A stretch of 64,000 nt of DNA from NCBI RefSeq assembly GCF_000949475.1, contig NZ_JRHC01000005.1, forward strand, positions 186,001-250,000, written 5' to 3'. The notes below the pieces were generated by a model. It saw only the letters and a program-made list of their open reading frames with translations, was not told the DNA's origin and made no database searches. Every line of letters starts with the position of its first letter. Positions within the stretch are counted from its first letter, which is position 1. This DNA is from Draconibacterium sediminis (lineage in GTDB: Bacteria; Bacteroidota; Bacteroidia; Bacteroidales; Prolixibacteraceae). Shown here piece by piece: positions 1 to 8,527 of this stretch. Both the position numbers and the translations under genes were made by a program.

Positions 1-620
1 AAGCAATTAAGATTTCAACTGCTTCTGTAAAAGATTTTACGGCTGCTTACGACGTTACTCTTTTTAACCCCCTGTTTTTAGGTGGTCTTTTCCTGGGGTC
101 AATGATGGCATTTTTGTTTAGTGCAATGACAATGAAGGCTGTTGGTCGCGCAGCGGGTGCAATGGTTGATGAAGTTCGCCGTCAGTTCCGCGAAATTAAG
201 GGAATCCTTGAAGGAACAGCTACACCTGAATATGCCAAATGTGTTGAAATTTCAACTAAAGGAGCACAGAAAGAAATGTTGGTACCTTCATTAGTAGCAA
301 TTATAGTTCCTGTTGTTGTTGGAGCTTCAATGGGTGTTGCCGGTGTTATTGGCTTGTTGGCTGGTGGTTTAACTGCCGGTTTTACGCTGGCTGTATTTAT
401 GAATAACGCAGGTGGTGCCTGGGATAACGCTAAAAAATACATTGAAAAAGGAAATTACGGTGGAAAAGGTAGCGAAGCACACCACGCCGGTGTTGTTGGC
501 GACACTGTTGGCGATCCTTTCAAAGATACTTCAGGACCATCGCTGAATATCCTGATTAAATTAATGACTATGGTTTCGGTTGTAATGGCCGGTTTAACTG
601 TAACATTAAGTTTGCTGTAA
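1..620 (+). CDS. hppA: Membrane-bound ion-translocating pyrophosphatase, C-terminal part
   Basis: This is the C-terminal end of an integral-membrane pyrophosphatase, which couples PPi hydrolysis to export of H+ or Na+. The frame is open from the window edge, with the first full codon at base 3. About 205 residues are visible of a family usually 650-800 long, so the start lies outside. Recognisable segments are [17 protein letters not shown] and, further on, [15 protein letters not shown], which carry the conserved Asp and Lys residues of the PPi/Mg site, followed by a final hydrophobic helix. A hairpin terminator follows directly. The coupling ion and K+ dependence cannot be decided from this fragment. 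Confidence 0.95.
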   Translation, partial: AIKISTASVKDFTAAYDVTLFNPLFLGGLFLGSMMAFLFSAMTMKAVGRAAGAMVDEVRRQFREIKGILEGTATPEYAKCVEISTKGAQKEMLVPSLVAIIVPVVVGASMGVAGVIGLLAGGLTAGFTLAVFMNNAGGAWDNAKKYIEKGNYGGKGSEAHHAGVVGDTVGDPFKDTSGPSLNILIKLMTMVSVVMAGLTVTLSLL

Positions 621-644
621 GCAAGTTATTAATATTAAAATATG

Positions 645-677
645 AAACCATCTGTCGAAAGGCAGGTGGTTTTTTTG
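645..677 (+). terminator. Rho-independent terminator after hppA
   Basis: An AACCATCTG/CAGGTGGTT stem with one G-T wobble encloses a TCGAAAGG loop and is followed by a run of Ts, 25 bases after the hppA stop. Confidence 0.8.
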
Positions 678-1078
678 TGTTTGATTAGCTTGGAATGCAG
701 ATGGTACAGATTGGAAAGTTGACGCTGAGTTTTTTCAGATAGAGAGATGAAAAAGTGTTAAATTGTTGCTATTGTAAAATTGTAAGCTTTCATCTCCGTG
801 AATGGGTTCTTGTCGTCTGAAACTCACGAAGCTCAGTAACTGTTTCCAGCTATCAGGTTTGCAATTCAGCAATTTTTCAGTTTAACAATTTATTTCAAAC
901 TCCTCCGTTATTCTAACCACCTCATCCTTTCGGTGCTTAAAGTCTAATCTTCTCAAGGCCTCATCGTCACATTATCTCTATCGCACATAAACAAAATTTA
1001 ACTTCGTAATTGAACAAATTATTTGTAAATTCAGTTACACTAAGAAAAACGTAAATTCTAATCATTAAAAATACTACC
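678..1078. other. Gene-free spacer upstream of the DHODH-like gene
   Basis: No convincing gene is seen in these 400 bases. A GAGATGAAA/TTTCATCTC inverted repeat lies near 740-796 with a long loop. The middle part is loosely repetitive with CAATT and CAGTTT words, similar in style to the 7-nt arrays elsewhere in the window but too degenerate to call. A TAACTTCG word at 999-1006 resembles the -7 element of the M16 gene promoter and could serve the next gene. Confidence 0.4.
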
Positions 1079-2092
1079 ATGGCGAATCTAACAACAACTT
1101 ATATGGGTGTAGAGCTAAAAAATCCACTCATACTTGGAGCAAGCAACTTAGTATCGAAACCCGATGTAATTAAACAAATCGAAGAAGCCGGAATTGGGGC
1201 GATTGTATACCGTTCGTTATTCGAGGAGCAAATTCAACTCGAAAGTTTGCAAATGGATGAGTTACTCAGCGAATATGAAAACCGAAACGCAGAAATGACT
1301 GATCTTTTTCCGGGATTAAAACATGCCGGACCAAAAGAGCATTTATACAATGTGGAGAAACTGGTTAAAAGTGTTGATGTTCCGGTATTTGCAAGTCTGA
1401 ATGCCATTTACGAACCAACCTGGGTTGAATATGCACAGGAACTGGAAAAAACAGGTGTGGCAGGTTTGGAAATAAACCTTTATGCCGTGCCGGGGTATTT
1501 CGAAGTAACCGGCGAATCGATTGAAGACAAGCAGGTGCAAATTGTAAAAGCCATTAAACAAGTGGTTAAAATTCCGGTGAGTGTAAAAATGAGTTTGTTT
1601 TACACCAATCCATTGAATTTTATTAAAAAGGTTGATGAGGCCGGTGCTGATGGTTATGTGTTATTTAACCGCTTTTTCCAACCCGAAATAGATATTGAAA
1701 AAGAAGAATATTTCTACCCATGGGAATTAAGTAACCCAAAAGACCATATGGTAGGTTTGCGCTATGCAGGCTTGTTGCACGGAAATGTGGAGGGAAGTGT
1801 TTGTATTAGCCGTGGTATTTACGATGCCAACGACGTAATAAAAATGCTGCTTGCCGGAGCCGATGTGGTGCAGGTGGTAAGTACCATTTACCGTAATTCG
1901 CCATCGGTAGTTTCTGATATTCTTATGGATATCAATAAGTGGATGGACGATAAAGGATACAAGACGCTTGATGATTTCAGGGGAAAACTATCACGTAAAA
2001 GTATGAAAGACCCGTTTGCATACCAGCGGGCACAATATGTTGATATACTAACGAAATCGGAGGATATCTTCAAAAAATATCCAATGGTTTAA
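1079..2092 (+). CDS. Dihydroorotate dehydrogenase-like flavoprotein
   Basis: The 337-residue protein has the TIM-barrel, FMN-binding fold of class 1 dihydroorotate dehydrogenases: the N-terminal VELKNPLILGAS segment, a central SVKMSLFY strand and a C-terminal AGADVVQVVSTIYRN phosphate-binding region. The catalytic loop that is NLSCPN in true class 1 enzymes reads NLYAVP (residues 133-138), so the active-site Cys is absent. This suggests a paralogue with another substrate rather than the pyrimidine enzyme. Bacteroidota commonly carry such DHODH-like proteins. The ATG is preceded by an AT-rich leader, and the gene ends in its own terminator, so it appears monocistronic. Confidence 0.9.
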   Translation: MANLTTTYMGVELKNPLILGASNLVSKPDVIKQIEEAGIGAIVYRSLFEEQIQLESLQMDELLSEYENRNAEMTDLFPGLKHAGPKEHLYNVEKLVKSVDVPVFASLNAIYEPTWVEYAQELEKTGVAGLEINLYAVPGYFEVTGESIEDKQVQIVKAIKQVVKIPVSVKMSLFYTNPLNFIKKVDEAGADGYVLFNRFFQPEIDIEKEEYFYPWELSNPKDHMVGLRYAGLLHGNVEGSVCISRGIYDANDVIKMLLAGADVVQVVSTIYRNSPSVVSDILMDINKWMDDKGYKTLDDFRGKLSRKSMKDPFAYQRAQYVDILTKSEDIFKKYPMV

Positions 2093-2115
2093 TAGAGTAA
2101 TTTTTCGTAGCATTG

Positions 2116-2148
2116 AAAAACAGGAGCCGTTTTGGTTCCTGTTTTTTT
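2116..2148 (+). terminator. Rho-independent terminator after the DHODH-like gene
   Basis: The AAAACAGGAGCC/GGTTCCTGTTTT stem has one wobble pair and a short GTTT loop, and a T run follows. Confidence 0.8.
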
Positions 2149-2196
2149 ATGTCGTTACCGGGAGGTTTGAGCCCATAAATTGATACTTAACAATGT

Positions 2197-2226
2197 TTTG
2201 ATTATTTATATTTTGTGCTAACTTCG
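2197..2226 (+). promoter_or_regulatory. Putative Bacteroidota-type promoter of the M16 protease gene
   Basis: TTTG (2197-2200) is followed after 18 nt by TAACTTCG (2219-2226), close to the TTTG / TAnnTTTG pattern of the phylum's primary sigma factor. Transcription would start about 20 nt before the ATG. Assigned by eye only. Confidence 0.4.
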
Positions 2227-2254
2227 TAAAAAACAATTCAATACACCTTAAATC

Positions 2255-5074
2255 ATGAAAAAACTAAGTTTTCTCCTCAGTCTCAGTTTGGCATTCCTAC
2301 TGTTTCTGGGTTCGTGCACTACCACAAAACAAAACGATGAAAAGCTTTCGGTTCCTTACGTTCAGTATCAGCTGGATAACGGTCTTGATGTAATTTTACA
2401 CCAGGACAAATCAGATCCGATCGTAGCAGTTGCAATTATGTATCACGTCGGGTCAAACCGCGAAGTTCCCGGTAAAACCGGCTTTGCTCACTTGTTCGAG
2501 CATATGATGTTTCAGCAGTCAGAAAATGTTGGACAGGATGAATTCTTTACAAAAATTCAGTCGGCCGGAGGAACATTAAACGGCGGTACCGGAAACGACC
2601 AGACCATCTATTACGAAGTTGTTCCGAAAAACGCGCTGGAAATGGTGCTTTGGATGGAATCAGACCGAATGGGCTTCCTAGAGAATACGGTAACAAAATC
2701 GGCCTTTGCCAACCAGCAAAATGTTGTACAGAATGAAAAACGCCAATCCTACGATAACCGTCCTTACGGATTTAACCAATGGGTAATTGCAAAAAATCTG
2801 TATCCTGAAGGGCATCCCTACAACTGGACAGTAATTGGCGAAATGGAAGACTTGTTCAATGCGTCGGTTGATGATGTAAAAGCATTTCACTCGAAATTTT
2901 ATGTGCCCAACAATACCACAATTGTGTTAGCCGGCGATTTCGAGGAAGAGGATGTAAAACCATTGCTCGAGAAATATTTTGGTGAAATTCCGGGTGGCGA
3001 AAAAGTAGAAGACATGGAGCCTCAGAATGTAACACTGACCGAAACAAAAAAGCTGTACCACGAAGATAATTTTGCCAGAACGCCACAGTTAACCATGATT
3101 TGGCCAACTGTTGAGCAGTACAACAAAGATGCTTACGCACTAAGATTTCTGGCGCAAGTACTCGGAAGCGGCAAAAAATCGCCTTTCTACCGGGTTATTG
3201 TTAAGGACAAAAAATTAGCACCACGGGCATCGGTTTTCAGCCGTTCAATGGAGCTGACCGGGCAGTTTACCATTTCGGTAAATGCCAATGCGAGTACAAG
3301 TCTTGCCGAAGTTGAAAATGCAGTGTTCGAGGCATTTCAGCTTTTTGAAGAAGAAGGAATTACCGAGAAAGATCTGGAAAAACACAAAGCCGGGTTGGAA
3401 ACACAATTTTACAACGGCGTAAGTTCGGTACTGAATAAGTCGTTTCAGTTGGCTATGTATAACGAATTTGCAGGATCGCCGGGTTTTATCGAGGAAGATA
3501 TTGCAAAAATTCAAGCCGTAACCATTGAGGATATCAACCGGGTTTACGACAAATATATAAAAGGGAAAAATTACCTGGCAACCAGCTTTGTGCCTAAAGG
3601 ACAGGTTGATTTGATTGCCGAAAATTCGGTTGATGCAGGTATTGTTGAAGAGAATGTTTTAGAGGCTACCCAGGTTGATCAGTCGGCAATTGCTGAAGAA
3701 GAAGTGATTGCAAAAACACCAACTGAATTTGATCGTTCGGTGGAACCGGCCAAAGGACCCGATCCTGAAATTTCGGTGCCTGCGGTTTGGACAGATGAAA
3801 CAGCAAACGGCATTAAAGTTTATGGTATCGAGCAAAACGAATTGCCTTTGGTTCAATATTCGATAGTTATGGACGGTGGTCATATTCTGGCTCCTACAGA
3901 TAAGGCAGGAGTGGCAAGTTTTATGGCCAGTATGTTAATGGAAGGTACGGCAACAAAAACGCCCGAAGAACTGGAAGAAGAAATCGATTTGCTTGGTGCT
4001 AATATCAGTGTTCGAGCCGGTACCGAAAATATTTCGGTTTATGTAAACAGCCTTACCCGAAACTATGAAAAAACGCTTGCACTTGTTGAAGAGATTTTAT
4101 TGCAGCCGCGTTGGGATGAGGAACAGTTTGAACTGGTAAAGTCGCGAATGATAAACAATGTAAAACGTAACGAGGCCAATCCTAATTATTTGGCAATGGT
4201 GGCATTTGATAAGTTGGTTTATGGCGACGATAATATATTGGCAATGCCTACTTCCGGAACTGTAGAAAGCCTGGAATCGATCACCATGGATGATTTGAAA
4301 GATTTCTACAACAAGGCGATATCTCCATCTGTGGCGCGGATGCATGTGGTTGGAAAAATTGATCAGGAACGGGTTGTTACCGGATTGGCAGGTTTAAGCT
4401 CGAACTGGGAAGCGCACGATGTTGTATTTCCCGAAATTGCAGCGCCGAAACTTCCGGAGAAATCAACTATCTATTTTGTTGATGTTCCTGGGGCAAAACA
4501 GTCGGTTATTAATATTGGACAAAATGCCGTTCCACGCACTTCCGACGATTTTGAGAAGGCGACTGTAATGAATTACAAACTGGGTGGCAGTTTTAACGGA
4601 ATTGTAAACCTTATCCTGCGCGAAGAAAAGGGCTATACTTACGGTGCCAGAACTTATTTCTCGGGAGGAAAAAATTACGGAACATTCCAGGCCAGCTCAA
4701 GCGTTCGTACAACGGCTACTGAAGAATCGGTTCAGATTTTTAAAGACGAGATTGAAAAATACCGCGAAGGAATTTCAGATACCGATCTGCAGTTTACTAA
4801 AGATGCACTGATAAAATCGAATGCCCGAGGATTTGAAACGCTGGGAGCATTACATTCGATGCTTACCAATATTAGTGCTTACGATTTACCTTTCGATTAC
4901 GTAAAGCAAGAGGAAGAGTTTATCAAGTCGTTAACGCCTGAGCAGCACAAAGAACTGGCTCAGAAATTACTCGATCCGGAACACATGTATTATGTAGTTG
5001 TTGGAGACGCTGAAACGCAACTTTCAGCTTTAAAGAATATTGGTTTAGGCGACCCTGTATTATTCGAGTTATAA
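2255..5074 (+). CDS. M16 family zinc metalloprotease, two-domain lipoprotein
   Basis: The 939-residue protein starts with a lipoprotein signal (hydrophobic core, then LGSC with the lipid Cys at residue 21), so it should be anchored in a periplasmic or outer membrane leaflet. The first M16 half carries the inverted zinc motif HLFEH (residues 79-83). A second M16 half starts near residue 510 (FMASMLMEGTATKTPEE) and lacks the motif, as expected for the inactive half of pitrilysin-like enzymes. An acidic linker around residues 460-500 joins them. The probable role is degradation of peptides in the periplasm. It is followed by a strong terminator shared with the convergent PmbA gene. Confidence 0.95.
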   Translation: MKKLSFLLSLSLAFLLFLGSCTTTKQNDEKLSVPYVQYQLDNGLDVILHQDKSDPIVAVAIMYHVGSNREVPGKTGFAHLFEHMMFQQSENVGQDEFFTKIQSAGGTLNGGTGNDQTIYYEVVPKNALEMVLWMESDRMGFLENTVTKSAFANQQNVVQNEKRQSYDNRPYGFNQWVIAKNLYPEGHPYNWTVIGEMEDLFNASVDDVKAFHSKFYVPNNTTIVLAGDFEEEDVKPLLEKYFGEIPGGEKVEDMEPQNVTLTETKKLYHEDNFARTPQLTMIWPTVEQYNKDAYALRFLAQVLGSGKKSPFYRVIVKDKKLAPRASVFSRSMELTGQFTISVNANASTSLAEVENAVFEAFQLFEEEGITEKDLEKHKAGLETQFYNGVSSVLNKSFQLAMYNEFAGSPGFIEEDIAKIQAVTIEDINRVYDKYIKGKNYLATSFVPKGQVDLIAENSVDAGIVEENVLEATQVDQSAIAEEEVIAKTPTEFDRSVEPAKGPDPEISVPAVWTDETANGIKVYGIEQNELPLVQYSIVMDGGHILAPTDKAGVASFMASMLMEGTATKTPEELEEEIDLLGANISVRAGTENISVYVNSLTRNYEKTLALVEEILLQPRWDEEQFELVKSRMINNVKRNEANPNYLAMVAFDKLVYGDDNILAMPTSGTVESLESITMDDLKDFYNKAISPSVARMHVVGKIDQERVVTGLAGLSSNWEAHDVVFPEIAAPKLPEKSTIYFVDVPGAKQSVINIGQNAVPRTSDDFEKATVMNYKLGGSFNGIVNLILREEKGYTYGARTYFSGGKNYGTFQASSSVRTTATEESVQIFKDEIEKYREGISDTDLQFTKDALIKSNARGFETLGALHSMLTNISAYDLPFDYVKQEEEFIKSLTPEQHKELAQKLLDPEHMYYVVVGDAETQLSALKNIGLGDPVLFEL

Positions 5075-5087
5075 TATTGGGCAGAAA

Positions 5088-5130
5088 AGAAAAGAGCCGT
5101 TCTGGAATTTACAGAACGGCTCTTTTTTTT
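5088..5130. terminator. Bidirectional terminator between M16 and PmbA-like genes
   Basis: A perfect AAAAGAGCCGTTCTG/CAGAACGGCTCTTTT stem with a 7-nt loop has A and T runs on the two sides, so it can end both convergent transcripts. Confidence 0.9.
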
Positions 5131-5142
5131 ATAGCGTTGCTT

Positions 5143-6462
5143 TTACAATCCACTAAAGTCAACATCGTTGAAGAGAATCGATGGTGTGCGCCACGAAGAG
5201 TCATCCCGCACATCGTTACCAATTTCTCCAATGTTTGCCCACAAGGTTTTCATGTTTCCGGTAATGTTCATTTCGGTAACCGGTTTTACAATCTCGCCGT
5301 TCTCCACTAAAAAACCTTCAATACCATACGAGAAATCACCGGTTGATCCGTTGCTGTTACCTCCGTTAAACCCTGTAACAAAAATTCCCCTTTTTACCGA
5401 TGCAATTAATGCGTCGAGGTCTTTATCGCCGGTTTCAAAAACAAGGTTGGTGGTAGATCCGCTGTTGGGTTCCATTTCCAGTTTTTTACCGTAGTAAGTG
5501 TCGATGTAATACGTTTTTAAAACACCTTTTTCAAAAACTGTACGTTTTTTGGTGGCAATACCTTCGCCATCGAACAGGCGTGAACCACGGCCTCCGATAA
5601 TAAACGGATCGTCGGTTAGCGTTAATTTCTCAGAAGCTACTTTTTCGCCAAGTTTATCGATAAGGAATGAGTTTTTTTGCTGAATAGCTGATCCATCCAA
5701 TGCGTTCATCAGCGGACTAAAAATGCGGCTTACCACACGGTTTTCAACGATCATTGGCATGGTTCCCGATTCGATTTTTTTCGCACCGATTTTATCAAGT
5801 GCACGTTTTAATGCGGTTGTTCCGGTTCCCGTTTTTTTCAGTTCGTTGTATTTAATAGCTGTTTCTCCCCAGCCAAACTCAGGGCGGGCATCGCCATCAC
5901 CTTTTACCGAAACGTTGGTGTATATTCCAAAGTACGAGTTGGCGGTATCGCCTTCGAAACCATTGCTGGTTACCATTACGCGCTCGTTCAATCCGTCGTA
6001 ATAACTGCTGGATACCGATATGATACGCTCGTTGCTTCCCAGGATTTCTTTTTCGGCGGCAAAAGCCACCTGTATTTTTTCTACCGGGTCAACGCTGCCA
6101 AAGTTTTTGTCTAACGAACCCAGGTCTGGTCCGTCGCCTTTGTAATACAATTCAGGCTTGGGCAGTGTTCTGAATTCATCTTCCGAAAGGTATTTTGTGC
6201 CTTCAATAGCTTCTTCGATAAACCGTGCCAGGTCTTCTTTATTTAAGCGACTGGTGGAGTGCGATGAGTATTTATTGTCGACAAATAAACGGATAGACAA
6301 GTTGCTTTGCAGCGCCTGTTCCAGTTTATCAATTTTTTCTTCGCGCACTTCAACGCTGCTACTTTGGTTGTTCGAAATGTTTACGCTTACCTCCTGGGCT
6401 CCATTCTCCAATGCATGATTCATAGCCCATTTTGCCAATGTATATTTTTCTTCTTTTGTCAT
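5143..6462 (-). CDS. PmbA/TldE-like subunit of the TldD/TldE metalloprotease family
   Basis: This 439-residue protein of the U62/PmbA family begins with a typical EKYTLAKWAMNHALENGA segment and has no signal peptide. The C-terminal half contains GSAIQQKNSFLID and the glycine-rich TGFNGGNSNGSTGDFSYGI stretch typical of TldE/PmbA. It lacks the HExxxH zinc motif, as TldE subunits do. In E. coli TldD and TldE form a heterodimer that degrades unfolded peptides and processes microcin B17. The TldD-like gene lies just upstream on the same strand across a 135-base gap, so co-expression is likely, although a hairpin repeat sits between them. Confidence 0.92.
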   Translation of the reverse strand: MTKEEKYTLAKWAMNHALENGAQEVSVNISNNQSSSVEVREEKIDKLEQALQSNLSIRLFVDNKYSSHSTSRLNKEDLARFIEEAIEGTKYLSEDEFRTLPKPELYYKGDGPDLGSLDKNFGSVDPVEKIQVAFAAEKEILGSNERIISVSSSYYDGLNERVMVTSNGFEGDTANSYFGIYTNVSVKGDGDARPEFGWGETAIKYNELKKTGTGTTALKRALDKIGAKKIESGTMPMIVENRVVSRIFSPLMNALDGSAIQQKNSFLIDKLGEKVASEKLTLTDDPFIIGGRGSRLFDGEGIATKKRTVFEKGVLKTYYIDTYYGKKLEMEPNSGSTTNLVFETGDKDLDALIASVKRGIFVTGFNGGNSNGSTGDFSYGIEGFLVENGEIVKPVTEMNITGNMKTLWANIGEIGNDVRDDSSWRTPSILFNDVDFSGL

Positions 6463-6504
6463 GGTTTTTAAGTTTAAGATTCAAACATCAATTTTACTTT
6501 TTTT

Positions 6505-6560
6505 CATCCCCTGCACTCCTTCGTCGCGCTTCCCCTTTCGAAGGGGGATTTAGGGGGATG
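6505..6560. repeat. Nested palindromic intergenic element
   Basis: An outer inverted repeat CATCCCC/GGGGATG encloses an inner CCCCTTTCGAAGGGG palindrome, all within the tldD-pmbA spacer. It looks like a small dispersed extragenic repeat, and CT-rich hairpins of a similar kind occur at 48046-48161. It could form an mRNA hairpin that attenuates or stabilises the two-gene transcript. Confidence 0.6.
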
Positions 6561-6597
6561 ATTGATTGTTTTCCCCTTGTAATTTTAAGCTACGAGG

Positions 6598-8124
6598 TTA
6601 TGCATTTGTTCCTCCAACGGTCATTTTTTTCACTAAAACAGTTGGCAAGCCAAGTGTTACCGGAACCGATTGTCCGTCTTTTCCACAGGTCCATGTGCCG
6701 CTGTCGTTTTTGTAGTCGTTGGCAGCCATCGAAATGTCGGCCAGAGCCTGTGGGCCGTTACCAACAATATTAATGTCCTTGATAGGAGTGGTGAGTTTTC
6801 CGTTTTCGATAATGTACCCCGATTTTACAAAGAAGGTAAAGTCGCCGGCACCGATTTTAACCTCGCCATTGCTGAAATTATCAACGTAAACGCCGTAATC
6901 AACTGCTGCGAAAATTTCTTCGGTGGTGTGCGGGCCATTTTCCATGTAGGTTGATCGCATACGCGGAATTGGCATGTGGCGGAACGATTCGCGACGTCCG
7001 TTACCTGTTGGTTCAACACCATAATATTTGGCACTGATCCGGTCGTGCAGGTAGCTGTTCAAAATACCGTCTTTTACCAGGTAAGTTTTTTGTACGTCGT
7101 TTCCTTCGTCGTCGATGTTGATGGCACCGCGGTCGTTTGGCAGCGTACCATCGTCAATAATATTAATGAAACTTTCAGCAACTTTTTTATTCAGTTTGTC
7201 GCTGAAAATAGAAGTTCCTTTTCGGTTGAAATCGGCCTCAAAAGTATGGCCAATGGCTTCGTGAAGTAAAATCCCCGAACCTCCGGCACCAAGAACTACA
7301 GGCATTTCTCCGGCTTTAGGTTTTCCGGCTTTAAACAGCAGGTTGGTTTTTTCAACGGCTTCGTTGGCCAGTTCGTCAACCAAATCTTCAGTCAGCCACT
7401 CAAACCCGCGACGAACCGATCGTGCCGCATAAGCATTCTCAATTTGTTCACCTTCCTGCATCACACAAACCGCATAAAAGCTGACCATTGGCCGGTAATC
7501 GTAGGTTAAGCGTCCTTCCGAGTTGTAAAACATTACGTAGCTGCTTTCGTCGCTCATTCCGGCATTTACTTTAATCACCTTGTCGTCGAGACCAAATATT
7601 TTGTCGTTTACCTTTTGTACAAAAGGCACTTTGTCTTTCACCGAAACATCTTCCCACTTTTTCGAAATTTTGTAGAAATTGGCGGGCAGTTTCTCGTTGT
7701 AGTCGGCAGCATTAAAGCTGGCGCTTGTGTTGGCAATGTTAGCGGCCATTTTTGCTGCATTCAGCATATCGTCGAGCGCAATGTTTTCGGAGTAGGCAAA
7801 ACCGGTTTGGTCGCCTTTTAACACGCGAATACCAACACCGAAGTCGATGTTTGAGTAAGCGCGGTTTACTTTCCCGTCTTCAAGCGCCAGGCTGTTTGAA
7901 ATTTTGTGTTCAAAAAATAAGTCGGCATAGTCGCCGCCTTTACTCATAGCTGTTGCAATAACTTTTTGCAACATTTCGGTAGTCACTTCAAAATGATCTA
8001 AATAACTTTTCACGTCTGCTGAAATTTGTACGTTTTGGCACGATTGCACAAAGGGAGGTAAAACCATACTTCCCGCTGCAAACATACCACTTGTTTTAAT
8101 AAAATCACGTCTGTCAACTTTCAT
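6598..8124 (-). CDS. TldD-like metalloprotease with Tat/lipoprotein signal
   Basis: The 508-residue protein is the catalytic TldD-type subunit, with the zinc motif HEAIGH at residues 288-293 and the conserved downstream IDDGTLPNDRGAINIDDEG segment. The start is set at the ATG at 8124. A longer reading could only use a TTG and would put nine residues before the signal. The N-terminus MKVDRRDFIKTSG is a twin-arginine signal followed by a hydrophobic stretch and VQSC, a possible lipobox, so the protein looks exported. Its presumed partner, encoded downstream, has no signal. Substrates may be modified peptides or unfolded proteins. Confidence 0.93.
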   Translation of the reverse strand: MKVDRRDFIKTSGMFAAGSMVLPPFVQSCQNVQISADVKSYLDHFEVTTEMLQKVIATAMSKGGDYADLFFEHKISNSLALEDGKVNRAYSNIDFGVGIRVLKGDQTGFAYSENIALDDMLNAAKMAANIANTSASFNAADYNEKLPANFYKISKKWEDVSVKDKVPFVQKVNDKIFGLDDKVIKVNAGMSDESSYVMFYNSEGRLTYDYRPMVSFYAVCVMQEGEQIENAYAARSVRRGFEWLTEDLVDELANEAVEKTNLLFKAGKPKAGEMPVVLGAGGSGILLHEAIGHTFEADFNRKGTSIFSDKLNKKVAESFINIIDDGTLPNDRGAINIDDEGNDVQKTYLVKDGILNSYLHDRISAKYYGVEPTGNGRRESFRHMPIPRMRSTYMENGPHTTEEIFAAVDYGVYVDNFSNGEVKIGAGDFTFFVKSGYIIENGKLTTPIKDINIVGNGPQALADISMAANDYKNDSGTWTCGKDGQSVPVTLGLPTVLVKKMTVGGTNA

Positions 8125-8527
8125 AGTGCATGTATTGTTTTTAATTGTCAAATGTCTTTTTCGTTTTATCCTGTTAATTGGTAATGTTTGGTCGATTAAA
8201 ATTACATTTCTATAATAATATCTGCAATATGCACCGGTAAAATCTGATAAAATACGGGGGTGTGATCCGAATTGGGGGCTTCATGGCGAAAAAATGCAAA
8301 TATCAGAGAGGGGTATGTAAATATTACGAGCATTTTTTGTTAAAGATGAAGAAATTTTCTGGGGGTGTCATTAAATTTGGGGTGTTTGACAAAAATCTAT
8401 TTTCAATGTAAATTTTGTATTAATTTATTACATTTTGTTATAAATATGCTTCAACAAGTTTCATTTAAGCATATTTTTGTGGGAGACAGTTAGAAAAAAT
8501 CTATTTTTAAATAAAATTTATTACATC
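8125..8527. other. Divergent regulatory spacer, tldD-like / glnII
   Basis: An AT-rich divergent region of 400 bases contains several G runs between 8255 and 8380 but no gene. It should hold promoters for both flanking genes. On the plus strand TAAATTTG at 8372-8379 matches the -7 consensus, and a better-spaced pair lies at 8385-8417. Confidence 0.5.
8385..8417 (+). promoter_or_regulatory. Putative glnII promoter
   Basis: TTTG (8385-8388) is followed after 20 nt by TAAATTTTG (8409-8417), near the Bacteroidota TTTG / TAnnTTTG consensus but with one extra T. It would leave a leader of about 100 nt before the glnII ATG. Confidence 0.4.

Noticed and set aside
8125-8151. TTG start for the TldD-like gene
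   Set aside because: It would put nine residues before a typical twin-arginine signal; the ATG at 8124 fits better.
8477-8527. GTG extension of the class II glutamine synthetase by 17 residues
   Set aside because: Family members start at the MKSKLEYIW position, and the extension lies in the AT-rich leader.
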